A stretch of DNA of 64,000 nucleotides, taken from NCBI RefSeq assembly GCF_900091525.1, contig NZ_FMCU01000014.1, forward strand, positions 29,806 through 93,805, in the 5' to 3' direction. Source of the DNA: Micromonospora matsumotoense (GTDB taxonomy: Bacteria > Actinomycetota > Actinomycetes > Mycobacteriales > Micromonosporaceae). Both the position numbers and the translations under genes were made by a program. The notes beneath the pieces are model-generated. The model did not search any database. It saw only the letters and a list, made by a program, of their open reading frames with translations, and was not told where the DNA came from. Below, one piece after another: positions 1 through 8,613 of this stretch. Numbering within the stretch: position 1 is the first letter of the stretch; the number at the start of each line of letters is the position of its first letter.

Positions 1-632
1 CCGTGCTCTTCCTCCGCGCCGGGCTTGGCGTGTTCGCCGGACTCTTCGCCCGCGCCGGGCTTGCCGTGCTCTTCCTCCGCGCCGGGCTTGGCGTGCTCGC
101 CGGGCTTGCCGTGCTCCTCGCCCTTGCCCTCCTCGCCCTTGCCGCCGTGGTCCGGGCCCTGGTCGGCGGCCATGAAGCCACCGCCCTGACCGTCGGCCGG
201 CGGCTGTCCACCCTCGGCCGGCGGCTGCGGCTTGGGGCCGTCATCGTCGGGGCCCTTGCCGTCGGGGCCCTTGCCATGGTCTTCGCCCTTGCCGTGGTCC
301 TCGCCCTTGCCTTCTTCGCCCTTGCCGTGGTCCTCGCCCTTGCCTTCTTCGCCCTTGCCGTGGTCCTCGCCCCGGCCCTCGGCGGGCTTGAGCTTGACCT
401 TGCCGGTGACCTTGGACCAGACGAAGGCGTGTTCCTGCGGTTCCGGGCAGATGGCGATGAGCTTGACCTCTTCGCCGGGCTTGACGACGTGCGGCTTGGC
501 GATGACCTTGCCGTCCCGGCTCTCGCCGTCGTGGTGACCATCCGCGAACGCGATCCCCGGCGTGAACACCAGAAGGGACGCGCCACCGAGAGCGGCACCC
601 GCGACAACCTTCCCGAGCATCTTGTTAGCCAT
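1..632 (-). CDS. Secreted protein with Lys/Glu/His/Gly-rich repeats (C-terminus beyond window)
   Basis: Reading leftwards from the ATG at 632, the first 31 residues form a Sec signal peptide: basic start MANKMLGK, a hydrophobic core, and a likely cut after AFA before DGHHDG. A short globular part of about 50 residues follows and contains one Cys (ICPEPQEH). From about residue 75 the protein becomes low-complexity, with repeats of the type GEDHGKGEEGK, an Asp/Pro/Gln-rich stretch, and then HAKPGAEEEHGKPG repeats that run off the window edge. No enzymatic motif is seen. The repeat is rich in acidic residues, Lys and His, so a wall-associated or metal-binding role is possible, but that is inference. 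It is divergent from the cellulase gene. The ribosome site is weak (AGG close to the ATG), so a slightly different start such as Met5 is possible. Confidence 0.75.
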   Translation of the reverse strand, partial: MANKMLGKVVAGAALGGASLLVFTPGIAFADGHHDGESRDGKVIAKPHVVKPGEEVKLIAICPEPQEHAFVWSKVTGKVKLKPAEGRGEDHGKGEEGKGEDHGKGEEGKGEDHGKGEDHGKGPDGKGPDDDGPKPQPPAEGGQPPADGQGGGFMAADQGPDHGGKGEEGKGEEHGKPGEHAKPGAEEEHGKPGAGEESGEHAKPGAEEEH

Positions 633-1178
633 GACCTGCGTCACTCCATCCCCTGTTGTCCTGAGCCCGACGACAGTCGAGCTATGACCGACGTTAGACG
701 GTTTCATGACTTATTCGGGGAAAGATTCGTGTTTTCGGCTTTACCGATCATCCGGGGCTTAAGAGAGCTAGAGCGCTTGTGTCGGCATTGCCGCCTCGAC
801 GCGCGGTTGGAGTGCTGCCGGCCGAGCTGGGCGGGGATAGGCTCGTCAGGGCCTGAGTGTCGGTCCGGGCGTTGCGGCCAGGTTGCCGCGAGGTATCGAG
901 CCATTGCCATGGAAGCGCTCCCATGCAAGAATCGCTGCACGCGGTTCGGGGAGCCACACCGCGCACGGCAGATGTCGAGGGCAACCGGTGCACCGGGCGA
1001 CGTCGCCGCCGATCGGTCCCACGGGGCCGGTGCAGCTCACCACCACCACGCCCGTCCTCCGGGTCGGGCACCCCCCGAGATGTCCCGTTGGCGCCGGGGT
1101 CGTCCGTACCCCAGGACGCTCACGCGCCACTTGCCGGTCCCCACGCGGTGCCGGTCTCGCCCAAGGAGTGCAAAAGGC
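633..1178. other. Intergenic region, 546 bp, with both divergent promoters
   Basis: This non-coding stretch separates the divergent secreted-protein and cellulase genes. The first 150 bases are less GC-rich than the surroundings and probably hold the promoter for the minus-strand gene. The CebR/CelR-like box lies at 910-923. Open frames crossing the rest lack ribosome sites and protein-like composition. Confidence 0.6.
910..923. promoter_or_regulatory. CebR/CelR-type operator upstream of cellulase
   Basis: The 14-mer TGGAAGCGCTCCCA differs at one base from the perfect palindrome TGGGAGCGCTCCCA. That palindrome is the established binding site of the LacI-family cellulose regulators CebR (Streptomyces) and CelR (Thermobifida). 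It lies 256 bp upstream of the cellulase start codon, so cellobiose-relieved repression of that gene is the natural reading. The cognate regulator gene is not identified in this window. Confidence 0.7.
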
Positions 1179-2981
1179 ATGAATCTGTGGAGAAGTCTGT
1201 CCGCCCGACGCCGGGCGTTCGCCATCACCGGGGCGAGCGTGCTGGTCGCGGGCGGGCTCGTGACCATCCCGGTCACCGCGGCGCAGGCCGCCACCCAGTG
1301 CAGCATCGACTACACCACCAACGACTGGTCCAGTGGCTTCACCGGGAGCATCACCATCCGGAACGTCGGTGACCCGATCAGCTCCTGGAACCTCGGCTTC
1401 ACCTTCCCCAACAGCAGCCAGCGAGTGGTGCAGGGCTGGTCGGCCAAGTGGTCGCAGAGCGGTCAGAACGTGACCGTCACCAACGAGTCGTACAACGGCT
1501 CGCTCGCTAGTGGGGGCAGCGCCACCATCGGCTTCAACGGCTCGTGGAGCGGCAGCAACCCGAAGCCGACCTCGTTCACGCTGAACGGGGTGGTCTGCAA
1601 CGGTGGCGTCACGCCCACCACGCCTCCGCCGACCACGCCTCCGCCGACGACCCCGCCGCCGACCACGCCTCCGCCCACCACCCCGCCGCCCACCACGCCT
1701 CCGCCCACCACGCCTCCTCCGGGGCAGAAGGTGGACAACCCGTACGTCGGGGTCAAGGGCTACGTGAACCCGGAGTGGAAGGCCAAGGCGGACGCCGAGG
1801 CTGGTGGCAGCCGGGTCTCCAACAACCCGACCGCCGTGTGGCTGGACCGGATCGCCGCGATCAACGGCACCACCGACAGCAGCTCCAACGGTGCGATGGG
1901 CGTCAAGGACCACCTGGACGCCGCGCTCGCCCAGGGTGCCGGCTACATCCAGTTCGTGATCTACAACCTGCCCGGCCGGGACTGCTCGGCGCTCGCCTCC
2001 AACGGTGAGCTGGCGGCCGACGAACTGCCGCGCTACAAGGCGGAGTACATCGACCCGATCGCCGCGATCCAGAGCAACCCGAAGTACGCCAGCCTGCGGA
2101 TCATCAACATCATCGAGATCGACTCGCTGCCGAACCTGGTCACCAACACCTCCGGCAACGCCGGTGGCACCGTGCAGTGTGACGTGGTGAAGGCCAACGG
2201 CGCGTACGTCAACGGCGTGGGCTACGCCCTGTCCAAGCTGGGCCCGATCGGCAGCGTCTACAACTACATCGACGCCGGCCACCACGGCTGGCTGGGTTGG
2301 GACACCAACTTCGGCCCGACCGCCGACGTCCTGAAGACCGCTGCTGTCGCTTCCGGCAGCAACGTGAACTACGTGCACGGCTTCATCACCAACACGGCGA
2401 ACTACTCCGCCCTGAAGGAGCCGTACATCAAGATCACCGACTCGGTGAACGGCCAGACCGTCCGCCAGTCCAAGTGGATCGACTGGAACTTCTACGTCGA
2501 CGAGCTGACCTTCGCCCAGGCGTTCCGCACCAAGCTGGTCTCGGTTGGCTTCAACAGCAACATCGGCATGCTGATCGACACCTCCCGTAACGGCTGGGGC
2601 GGCACCGCCCGGCCCACCGGCCCGGGTGCGTCGACCAGCGTCGACACCTACGTCAACGGTGGTCGTGTCGACCGTCGCTTCCACGCCGGCAACTGGTGCA
2701 ACCAGGTCGGTGCCGGTCTCGGCGAGCGGCCGAAGGCCAACCCCGAGCCGGGCATCGACGCCTACGTCTGGGTGAAGCCCCCGGGTGAGTCCGACGGCTC
2801 CAGCTCCCTCATCCCGAACAACGAGGGCAAGGGCTTCGACCGGATGTGCGACCCGACCTACACCGGTAACGCCCGCAACGGCAACAGCATGAGCGGTGCC
2901 CTGCCGAACGCGCCGATCTCCGGCGCCTGGTTCTCCGCCCAGTTCCAGGAGCTCATGAAGAACGCCTACCCGGCGCTCTGA
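1179..2981 (+). CDS. Secreted cellobiohydrolase, CBM2 + GH6
   Basis: This is a 600-residue secreted cellulase. Residues 1-37 are a signal peptide ending TAAQA. Residues 38-145 are a CBM2 cellulose-binding module that starts ATQCSIDY, with its paired Cys near each end. A Pro/Thr linker of repeated TTPPP covers about 146-183. The rest is a GH6 catalytic domain, with signatures YNLPGRDCSA (acid Asp), IIEIDSLPNL and MLIDTSRNGWGG. The domain size and order resemble exo-acting GH6 enzymes such as Thermobifida Cel6B, so exo-cellobiohydrolase is favoured over endoglucanase. The ATG at 1179 is chosen because AAGGAG lies 10 bases upstream and a signal peptide follows directly. The long in-frame extension upstream is not protein-like. 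A CebR/CelR-like operator lies upstream, and a strong hairpin follows the stop. Confidence 0.95.
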   Translation: MNLWRSLSARRRAFAITGASVLVAGGLVTIPVTAAQAATQCSIDYTTNDWSSGFTGSITIRNVGDPISSWNLGFTFPNSSQRVVQGWSAKWSQSGQNVTVTNESYNGSLASGGSATIGFNGSWSGSNPKPTSFTLNGVVCNGGVTPTTPPPTTPPPTTPPPTTPPPTTPPPTTPPPTTPPPGQKVDNPYVGVKGYVNPEWKAKADAEAGGSRVSNNPTAVWLDRIAAINGTTDSSSNGAMGVKDHLDAALAQGAGYIQFVIYNLPGRDCSALASNGELAADELPRYKAEYIDPIAAIQSNPKYASLRIINIIEIDSLPNLVTNTSGNAGGTVQCDVVKANGAYVNGVGYALSKLGPIGSVYNYIDAGHHGWLGWDTNFGPTADVLKTAAVASGSNVNYVHGFITNTANYSALKEPYIKITDSVNGQTVRQSKWIDWNFYVDELTFAQAFRTKLVSVGFNSNIGMLIDTSRNGWGGTARPTGPGASTSVDTYVNGGRVDRRFHAGNWCNQVGAGLGERPKANPEPGIDAYVWVKPPGESDGSSSLIPNNEGKGFDRMCDPTYTGNARNGNSMSGALPNAPISGAWFSAQFQELMKNAYPAL

Positions 2982-3032
2982 CGAACCAGCCCGCCGCGGC
3001 TGGAGTGAGGCACTGACGCGGCGGGCGCACCC

Positions 3033-3070
3033 GGGCCCCCGGTCCGACCGAAAGGTCGGGCCGGGGGCCC
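3033..3070 (+). terminator. Terminator hairpin after cellulase
   Basis: Two 17-base arms (one mismatch) close a GAAA tetraloop, 51 bases after the cellulase stop. There is no U tract, as is common for intrinsic terminators in high-GC actinomycetes. Confidence 0.75.
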
Positions 3071-3147
3071 ACCCGTGTCCCCGGGCCCGTGCTCACGGCC
3101 GCTCGGGCAGGAGCGCAGGGCGCAAATGCGCAACGCGCAGGGCCAGG

Positions 3148-3262
3148 GCTCAGAGCAGCAGAGCAGCAGGGCTCAGAGCGCAGCAGGGCTCAGAGCGCAG
3201 CAGGGCTCAGAGCGCAGCAGGGCTCAGAGCGCAGCAGGGCTCAGAGCGCAGCAGGGCTCAGG
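3148..3262. repeat. 17-bp tandem repeat (five exact units plus partial units)
   Basis: The unit GCTCAGAGCGCAGCAGG occurs five times without change from 3171 to 3255. A 23-bp variant precedes it at 3148-3170 and a 7-base partial copy follows to 3262. The stop codon of the minus-strand gene at 3258 lies in the last partial unit, so the array is directly downstream of that gene. Confidence 0.9.
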
Positions 3263-3641
3263 GAACGGTGCGCTCCACCGCGGCCCGGCCCAGCTCGGCC
3301 AGGTCCCGGCGGGCCCGCTCCAGGTTCGCCGGGGTCAGGTCCTGCCCGCGCGCCATGACCAGGTCCTCCGGCTCCCAGGGCTGCTCGGCCCCGGTCCGGA
3401 TGTTGTCCCCACCGGCTCCGGTGCCGGTCCCGGTGGCTCCGGTGCCGGCCCCGTACGGGTCACCGATCAGCTCCTCGGTCTGGCCACCGGTGGCCGACCG
3501 CCCGGCCGGCTCGACGAACGACGGGTTGGCCGGGTCGGTGCCACCGGCCCGGGCCAACTGCGGCACGGTGGTGTCGTCGGCCACCGCGTCGGCCACCTCC
3601 GGGCGCTCCTCCAACGGTCGGTTCCGGTCACGATCGGTCAT
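3258..3641 (-). CDS. Conserved-looking hypothetical protein, 127 aa
   Basis: This is an acidic, soluble protein with no signal peptide or membrane segment. The N-terminal half is polar (MTDRDRNRPLEERPE). The middle is Gly/Thr/Ala-rich, with a GAGTGATGTGTGAGG-like stretch. The C-terminal 35 residues (DLVMARGQDLTPANLER onwards) look like an amphipathic helix pair. The ATG at 3641 has a good ribosome site (GGAGGG, 8 bases upstream). I do not recognise a family. The small membrane-protein gene upstream is on the same strand, so the two may be co-transcribed. The 3' end runs into the 17-bp repeat array. Confidence 0.7.
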   Translation of the reverse strand: MTDRDRNRPLEERPEVADAVADDTTVPQLARAGGTDPANPSFVEPAGRSATGGQTEELIGDPYGAGTGATGTGTGAGGDNIRTGAEQPWEPEDLVMARGQDLTPANLERARRDLAELGRAAVERTVP

Positions 3642-3716
3642 GGCGCCGCCCTCCTGTCCCCAGACGCGTTCCCACGCCCCGGGTACCCCGTCCGGGCGAC
3701 GCCATGCCGGGAGCCG

Positions 3717-3920
3717 TCAGACCTCCCGGGCCTCCTCGGTGGTGGGCGGCACCACCGGACGCAGCCACTGCCAGGCCAGCATGAACAGCCCGAACAGCAG
3801 CATCGCCAGCCCGGCCCACAGGTTGATCCGGACGCCCTGCGCCTTGTCGATCTCGGCAGCCGAGTCGAAGAGACCGACCAGCCCGACGATCACCCCGTAC
3901 GCGACGAAGAGGCCAGCCAC
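3717..3920 (-). CDS. Small membrane protein, 67 aa
   Basis: The 67-residue product has two hydrophobic segments, at about residues 2-18 (LFVAYGVIVGLVGLF) and 32-52 (INLWAGLAMLLFGLFMLAWQ). They are separated by a short charged loop (DSAAEIDKAQ), and the protein ends in a polar tail. It looks like a two-pass integral membrane protein of unknown role. The GTG start at 3920 has only a weak ribosome site. An overlapping Arg-rich frame (3628-3972) is rejected on composition. Confidence 0.65.
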   Translation of the reverse strand: MAGLFVAYGVIVGLVGLFDSAAEIDKAQGVRINLWAGLAMLLFGLFMLAWQWLRPVVPPTTEEAREV

Positions 3921-4101
3921 CGATCACCCGACGGATGTCGAGCAGCCGGGCGGCGGCGGACCGCCCTTTCATGCTGCCCGTCCGGGTCCCATCGGCGGTG
4001 ATCCGACGACGCCCCGGCGGGAGTGGCTCCGGCCGGGGCGTCGAGTGGTGCAGCGGTGGTCGTCGGATCTGGTGCGGGTTGTCGGGTGGCCGGTCAGCGG
4101 C

Positions 4102-4128
4102 GGCACCCCGGACCGGGACCGGGGTGCC
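4102..4128 (-). terminator. Hairpin downstream of the 4171-5247 gene
   Basis: GGCACCCCGG and CCGGGGTGCC form a perfect 10-bp stem with a 7-base loop. It is 43 bases beyond the minus-strand stop codon at 4171. Confidence 0.55.
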
Positions 4129-4170
4129 GGTCCGGTGCCGCGCGGCGGTGGCCGGCCACCCGGTGCCGGC

Positions 4171-5247
4171 TCAGCGACCCAGCACCCGGTCCAGGAAGTC
4201 GCGGTACTGGCGGACCGCCACCCGGAGCTGCTCGGTGTCGGCCTCACCGGCACCCTGCCAGCCGCCCAGCTTCTCCTTCTGCGCGGCGAGCGCCTCGGAC
4301 AGGGCCCGGATCGCCTCCTCGACGAGTGACTGCGCCTCACCGACGGCGGCCCGGGGATCGTCGACGAACCGCAGCTGGACGTCACGCCACCGGTCCCGGA
4401 AGCCCTGCGCGGCGTCCGCCTCGAACAGGCTGGCGGCGTCGCTGGGCACGTTTCCGGCGGCCGGTCGACCGGCGTCCGCCGCAGCCACCGCGCCGGCCGC
4501 TCCGCCGGCTGCCGCCGTCGCGATGCCGCCGCCGGCCGTGGTGTCCGGGTCGACGGTGGTGTCCGGGCCGGTCGCGATGCCGTCGTCGGCGGTGGTGTCC
4601 GGGCCGGTCGTGGCGTCCGGATCGGTGGTGCTCTCCGGCAGGTCGGTGTCCTGCGTGGTGGGGTGCGGGTCGGTGGCCCCGGACGACCAGCGGTCCCGGT
4701 CGTGCAGCCGGTCCGCCGCGGTCGGGTCGGCCCGCTCGTCGTCGAACGGCCCGGTCTGCCCCGGCGCCCCGTCGCCGGGCGCGACGGTGTCCTCGTCCCG
4801 GGCGTCCCGCTCGTCCTGCGGTCGCCCGCCGGCCAGGGCCGACGCGGCCACCGCGTCGCCCACGCTGGTCGCCCCGAAGGCGGTCGGCAGGGGAGCCGGC
4901 TCGTGGAACTCCGGCCGACGGTCACCGTCGTGGTCGGCCACGCCGTCCCGGTCGGCCACGCCGTCCCGGTCGGCCACGCCGTCCCGGTCGGCCGCGTCGT
5001 CGCGGTCGGCGTCGTCCAGCGGGTACGGACGGGTGCTGTGCGGGTCGTCGGCGGCCGTCGGCTCGTCGAAGGTGCCCCGGTCGTCGAGGGCGTCCTCCGG
5101 CGTCCCGGCGTGCCGGTCCCTGCCGTGCCGGCCGGCGGTGTCGGTGTCGGTGTCGGTGTCCAGAGCGTCCGGGCGCGGCACCGCCACCGGAGTGGACCGG
5201 ACGACCTCCGGGTGGTCGTTGTTGAGCTGCTGCTCGTCCTGGCGCAT
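4171..5247 (-). CDS. Asp-rich hypothetical protein with C-terminal helical domain, 358 aa
   Basis: The first roughly 250 residues are highly acidic and disordered. They contain an Asp-Thr run, four near-identical ADRDGV units and several PDTT-type repeats. A short Ala/Gly hydrophobic stretch at about 250-275 could be a weak membrane or linker segment. The last 95 residues (FRDRWRDVQLRFVDDPRAAV onwards) form a helical domain. The same domain ends the upstream gene (RFVDSPAETV and LRQAVVHYRALFADLL), so the two genes share a module. The ATG at 5247 follows GAGGAGA by a normal spacing, and a longer frame upstream is Arg/Ser-rich and not protein-like. It is probably co-transcribed with the upstream gene, 13 bases apart. 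Function unknown. Confidence 0.75.
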   Translation of the reverse strand: MRQDEQQLNNDHPEVVRSTPVAVPRPDALDTDTDTDTAGRHGRDRHAGTPEDALDDRGTFDEPTAADDPHSTRPYPLDDADRDDAADRDGVADRDGVADRDGVADHDGDRRPEFHEPAPLPTAFGATSVGDAVAASALAGGRPQDERDARDEDTVAPGDGAPGQTGPFDDERADPTAADRLHDRDRWSSGATDPHPTTQDTDLPESTTDPDATTGPDTTADDGIATGPDTTVDPDTTAGGGIATAAAGGAAGAVAAADAGRPAAGNVPSDAASLFEADAAQGFRDRWRDVQLRFVDDPRAAVGEAQSLVEEAIRALSEALAAQKEKLGGWQGAGEADTEQLRVAVRQYRDFLDRVLGR

Positions 5248-5260
5248 GGTGGGGTTCTCC

Positions 5261-5854
5261 TCAGCGGGTGGTGGCGTCCTGCGGGCTGTCCGGGTGCTGC
5301 TGCTCCGCCAGGCGGTGCCCGACCGGTTCCTCGCCGAGCAGGTCGGCGAAGAGGGCCCGGTAGTGGACGACGGCCTGGCGGAGGTCCTCGGTGCCGGCCT
5401 CACCGCGCTCGTTGCGCAGCCGGATCTCGTGCGCCTCCCGGTAGTGGGTCAGGGTGCGGGCGTGCTCGACGGAGAGGTGGGCGACCTGCTCGGTGAACTC
5501 CCCGGTCGGGTAGCCCCGGTCGGCGATCAGCCGGCTGACCAGTTCGTCGGCGTCGCCTACGGTCTCGGCCGGCGAGTCGACGAAGCGGACCTGGAGCTCC
5601 TCCCAGGCGGCGGCGTAACGGGCCCGGTCCTGCGGGCTGAGCGGGGTGAGTTCCAGCTCCGCGTGCCGGCGCTCCCGTTCGCGCAGTTCGCGCTCGGCGG
5701 CGCCGCGGCTGTCCTGCTCCGCGACCACCCGGTCGTACTCCGGGCCGAACCGGGACCTGAGGGCACGCCGGCGGTTGGCCACCACGGCCACGGCGACCAG
5801 CGCCGCCACCACCAGTACGACGAGAACCAGTAGGACTATCTGCGTGGGCGACAT
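5261..5854 (-). CDS. Membrane-anchored hypothetical protein, 197 aa
   Basis: The product starts MSPTQIV and has one strong transmembrane segment at residues 4-26 (IVLLVLVVLVVAALVAVAVV) followed by a basic stop-transfer NRRRALRSR. It is therefore an N-terminally anchored protein with a cytoplasmic body of about 170 residues. The body has a charged coiled-coil-like part (RELRERERRHAELELT) and then the helical module shared with the downstream gene (ELQVRFVDSPAETVGDADEL, RQAVVHYRALFADLL). GGAGGAG precedes the ATG at 5854. Such anchored proteins with this module are common hypothetical proteins in Micromonospora-like genomes. The role is unknown. Confidence 0.8.
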   Translation of the reverse strand: MSPTQIVLLVLVVLVVAALVAVAVVANRRRALRSRFGPEYDRVVAEQDSRGAAERELRERERRHAELELTPLSPQDRARYAAAWEELQVRFVDSPAETVGDADELVSRLIADRGYPTGEFTEQVAHLSVEHARTLTHYREAHEIRLRNERGEAGTEDLRQAVVHYRALFADLLGEEPVGHRLAEQQHPDSPQDATTR

Positions 5855-6276
5855 GGCTCCTCCTTCGCCCTGCGGTATTCCCTCCCCGCACTGATCACCA
5901 ATCCCGATCCGGCGAATTTCCTCCGCCGGAGCCGGACGGGATAGTGACGAAACGGTCACGTCGTCCGCGCGGGATCAATCGGGGCGGTAGCGCCGCGCAC
6001 GTTTTTCCGCCGGTTCCCGGTGCCGGCCGATGGGTCGCCGGGTGCTGCGCCGGGTGTCGTCGATGCCTGATCAACCCGGTTGCGGGCCGATCCGCCGGAG
6101 CGCATCGGCCAATTCGGGGGCGACGACGCAGTGGTGACGCCGGGAGACGCACGGTAGTGCTGAGCGTCAGGATTACGTATTCTGCCCAAGGTGCCGCGCC
6201 GGTGCCCGGCGCCGATGCCGGAACCGCCCGGCCGGTGCCGGCGTCACCGCCGACACTCCCGCCCGGGCGAGGACTC

Positions 6277-8601
6277 ATGGACACCCGCGACTGGCCGATC
6301 CGCGCCAAGCTGACCGCCCTGGTCGTCACCCCCGTGGCCGCCCTGCTGGCGCTCTGGATCTTCGCCACGACGCTGACCTTCGGGCCGGCTCTCGACCTGC
6401 TCGCCGCCCGGACCCTGCTGTCGGACTTCGGCCGGCCCGGCGAACGGGTGGTGGCCGAGCTGCAACGGGAACGTCGGGCCTCGGTGATCCATCTGGCCGG
6501 CACCGAGACCCTGCCCGCCCTGGCCGTACAGCGGCGACGCACCGACGAGGCGATCGTCGAACTGCGGCGGTTGATGGCCGGGCAGCAACTGCGGGATGCC
6601 GCCGGCGACCTGCTCGACGCCCGGCTGGACGCGCTCGGCGCCGCCCTGGAGGCGCTGCCGGCCGGTCGGGGGTTCATCGACCGGCGGCAGGTCGACCGGG
6701 CCGGCGCGATCGGGCTCTACAGCGGCATGATCTCCTCGGCGTTCCAGGCGTTCGCCGCGACGGCGGCGCTGCCCGACGCGGAGCTGAACCGGCAGGCACT
6801 CGCCCTGACCGCGCTCGGTCGTTCCCGCGAGCTGCTCGGCCAGACCGACGCGGTGCTGGCCGGTGCGTTCGTCACCGGCCGGTTCACCGAGGGCGAGCAC
6901 CTACGCCTGGTGCAGACCATCGCCAACGAGCGGTTCGTCGCCGAGTCGTCCGTGGCGGACCTGCCGGCCGCCGACCGGGCCGCCTACCAGCGGCTGATGG
7001 AGGGGGAGGCGTTCGTCCGGCTGCGCACCATGCAGGAGCAGCTGCTGACCGCCGGGCCGGCCGCCGTCCCGCCGGTCGACGCCCGGACCTGGCAGGCCAG
7101 TCAGGAAGCGGTCCAGCAGGAGCTACGCGACTTCGAGCTGAGCCAGGCCGACGGGCTGGCCGAACGTTCCGTGCCGGTCGCCGTCAAGATCCTGGTCCGG
7201 CTCGGTGTGGCCGGGGTGCTGGGGCTCGTGGCGATCGTGGCGTCGCTGCTGGTCGCCGTCCGGGTCGGCCGGACGCTGGCCCGCCGGTTGTCCGCCGTAC
7301 GCAGCGCCGCGCTGGAGCTGGCCGAGCACCGGCTGCCCGACGTGGTCGCCCGGTTGCGCCGGGGCGAGCCGGTCGACGTGGCCCGGGAGGCTCCACCGCT
7401 GTCCTACGGCGCAGACGAGATCGGCGACGTCGGCCGGGCGTTCACCGAGGTCAGCAGGGTGGCGGTCCGGTCGGCGATCGACGAGGTGACGCTGCGGCGG
7501 GGGTTGAACGAGGTCTTCCTCAACCTCGCCCGGCGCAGCCAGGGGTTGGTGCACCGGCAACTCGCCGTGCTCGACCGGATGGAGCGCCGCGCCGAGGACC
7601 CGGACGAGCTGGCCGAGCTGTTCCGCGTCGACCACCTGGCGACCCGGCTGCGCCGGCACGCCGAGGACCTGGTCATTCTGGCCGGGGCGGCACCGGGGCG
7701 GGGCTGGCGACAGCCGGTCGCCCTGCTGGACGTGCTGCGCGGCGCGATCTCCGAGGTCGAGGCGTACGACCGGGTGGACATCGGTCGGGTCGGGCCGGCC
7801 GGCCTGCTCGGTCGGGCCGTCGCCGACGTCATCCACCTGCTCGCCGAGCTGATCGAGAACGCCACCGCGTTCTCCCCGCCCGAGCGACGGGTCGAGGTGA
7901 CCGGGACGCCGGTCGTCGACGGCTACCTCGTCGAGATCACCGACCACGGGCTCGGGATGTCCCCCCAGGCGATCGAGGACGCCAACCGCAGGCTGGCGAC
8001 CCCGCCGGAGTTCGATCCGGCCGACAGTGCCCGACTCGGCCTGTTCGTGGTGTCCCGGCTGGCCGCCCGGCACGACGTCCGGGTCACCCTGCGGGCCGGA
8101 ACCCCGGTCGGGCTCACCGCGCTGGTGCGCGTCCCCGCCGACCTGATCACCGAGGAACCGCCGATCGTGCCGCCGGCCCGGGACCGTCCGGCGGCGTCGG
8201 TGTCCCGGCTGACCACCCTGCCCCGACCGCGGACCGTCCGGACCACCCGGGAACGGCCGGAACAGACGGTGCCGCCGTTCGCTCCGGCCCGTACCTCGTC
8301 GGTGGAGGCTGCCTCCGACGGCGACGGCCTGCCCCGCCGGGTCCGCCGCCGGGGGCCGGTCGCCCACCCGCACCCCCCGGCCGGCCAGGACGCGCCCGCC
8401 GCACGCTCGCCCGAGGAGGTACGCCGGCAGATGTCGGCTCTCCAGGCCGGTACCGCCCGGGGACGCCTGGACAGCAGCGGTGTCCACCCGGTGTCGCCGC
8501 CCCGCCCCGACCGTCGGCGACGAGCCGGGACGGCCCGACGGTGTCGGTGCGCCACCGTCGTCGGCCGGCCCGGCGGCGACGCCCGATTCGACCGCGACTG
8601 A
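6277..8601 (+). CDS. cvnA: Conservon sensor kinase with nitrate/nitrite-sensing-type domain
   Basis: This is a 774-residue membrane histidine-kinase-like protein, the first gene of a conservon. A transmembrane helix at about 9-31 and another at about 303-327 flank an extracytoplasmic helical NIT-type sensing domain. A HAMP region, a dimerisation region (LARRSQGLVHRQLAVLDRME) and an ATPase domain follow. The N box is LIENATAFS near residue 524, and HGLGMS and LGLFVVSRLA follow it. The last 140 residues are Pro/Arg-rich and probably disordered. Conservon kinases lack a cognate receiver and act with the CvnB-D proteins at the membrane, resembling a G-protein-coupled assembly (family knowledge). 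The ATG at 6277 is taken because the hydrophobic segment begins just after it. A longer in-frame reading from 5944 is rejected. Confidence 0.92.
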   Translation: MDTRDWPIRAKLTALVVTPVAALLALWIFATTLTFGPALDLLAARTLLSDFGRPGERVVAELQRERRASVIHLAGTETLPALAVQRRRTDEAIVELRRLMAGQQLRDAAGDLLDARLDALGAALEALPAGRGFIDRRQVDRAGAIGLYSGMISSAFQAFAATAALPDAELNRQALALTALGRSRELLGQTDAVLAGAFVTGRFTEGEHLRLVQTIANERFVAESSVADLPAADRAAYQRLMEGEAFVRLRTMQEQLLTAGPAAVPPVDARTWQASQEAVQQELRDFELSQADGLAERSVPVAVKILVRLGVAGVLGLVAIVASLLVAVRVGRTLARRLSAVRSAALELAEHRLPDVVARLRRGEPVDVAREAPPLSYGADEIGDVGRAFTEVSRVAVRSAIDEVTLRRGLNEVFLNLARRSQGLVHRQLAVLDRMERRAEDPDELAELFRVDHLATRLRRHAEDLVILAGAAPGRGWRQPVALLDVLRGAISEVEAYDRVDIGRVGPAGLLGRAVADVIHLLAELIENATAFSPPERRVEVTGTPVVDGYLVEITDHGLGMSPQAIEDANRRLATPPEFDPADSARLGLFVVSRLAARHDVRVTLRAGTPVGLTALVRVPADLITEEPPIVPPARDRPAASVSRLTTLPRPRTVRTTRERPEQTVPPFAPARTSSVEAASDGDGLPRRVRRRGPVAHPHPPAGQDAPAARSPEEVRRQMSALQAGTARGRLDSSGVHPVSPPRPDRRRRAGTARRCRCATVVGRPGGDARFDRD

Positions 8602-8613
8602 GAGGGACGCCTA

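Noticed and set aside
3..1178. Long in-frame extension of the cellulase frame (392 codons upstream)
   Set aside because: The first part is antisense to the secreted repeat protein and the rest has no protein-like content; AAGGAG and a signal peptide fix the start at 1179.
846..2684. 612-codon frame on the minus strand opposite the cellulase
   Set aside because: Composition is Gly/Arg/Val-rich and follows the GC pattern of the real gene; no motifs.
3148..3262. Possible CRISPR array
   Set aside because: Units are contiguous 17-bp repeats with no spacers, and no cas genes are near.
3935..5833. Very long plus-strand frame opposite 4171-5854
   Set aside because: It is Ser/Arg/Pro-rich shadow of the two minus-strand genes, which have ribosome sites and shared domains.
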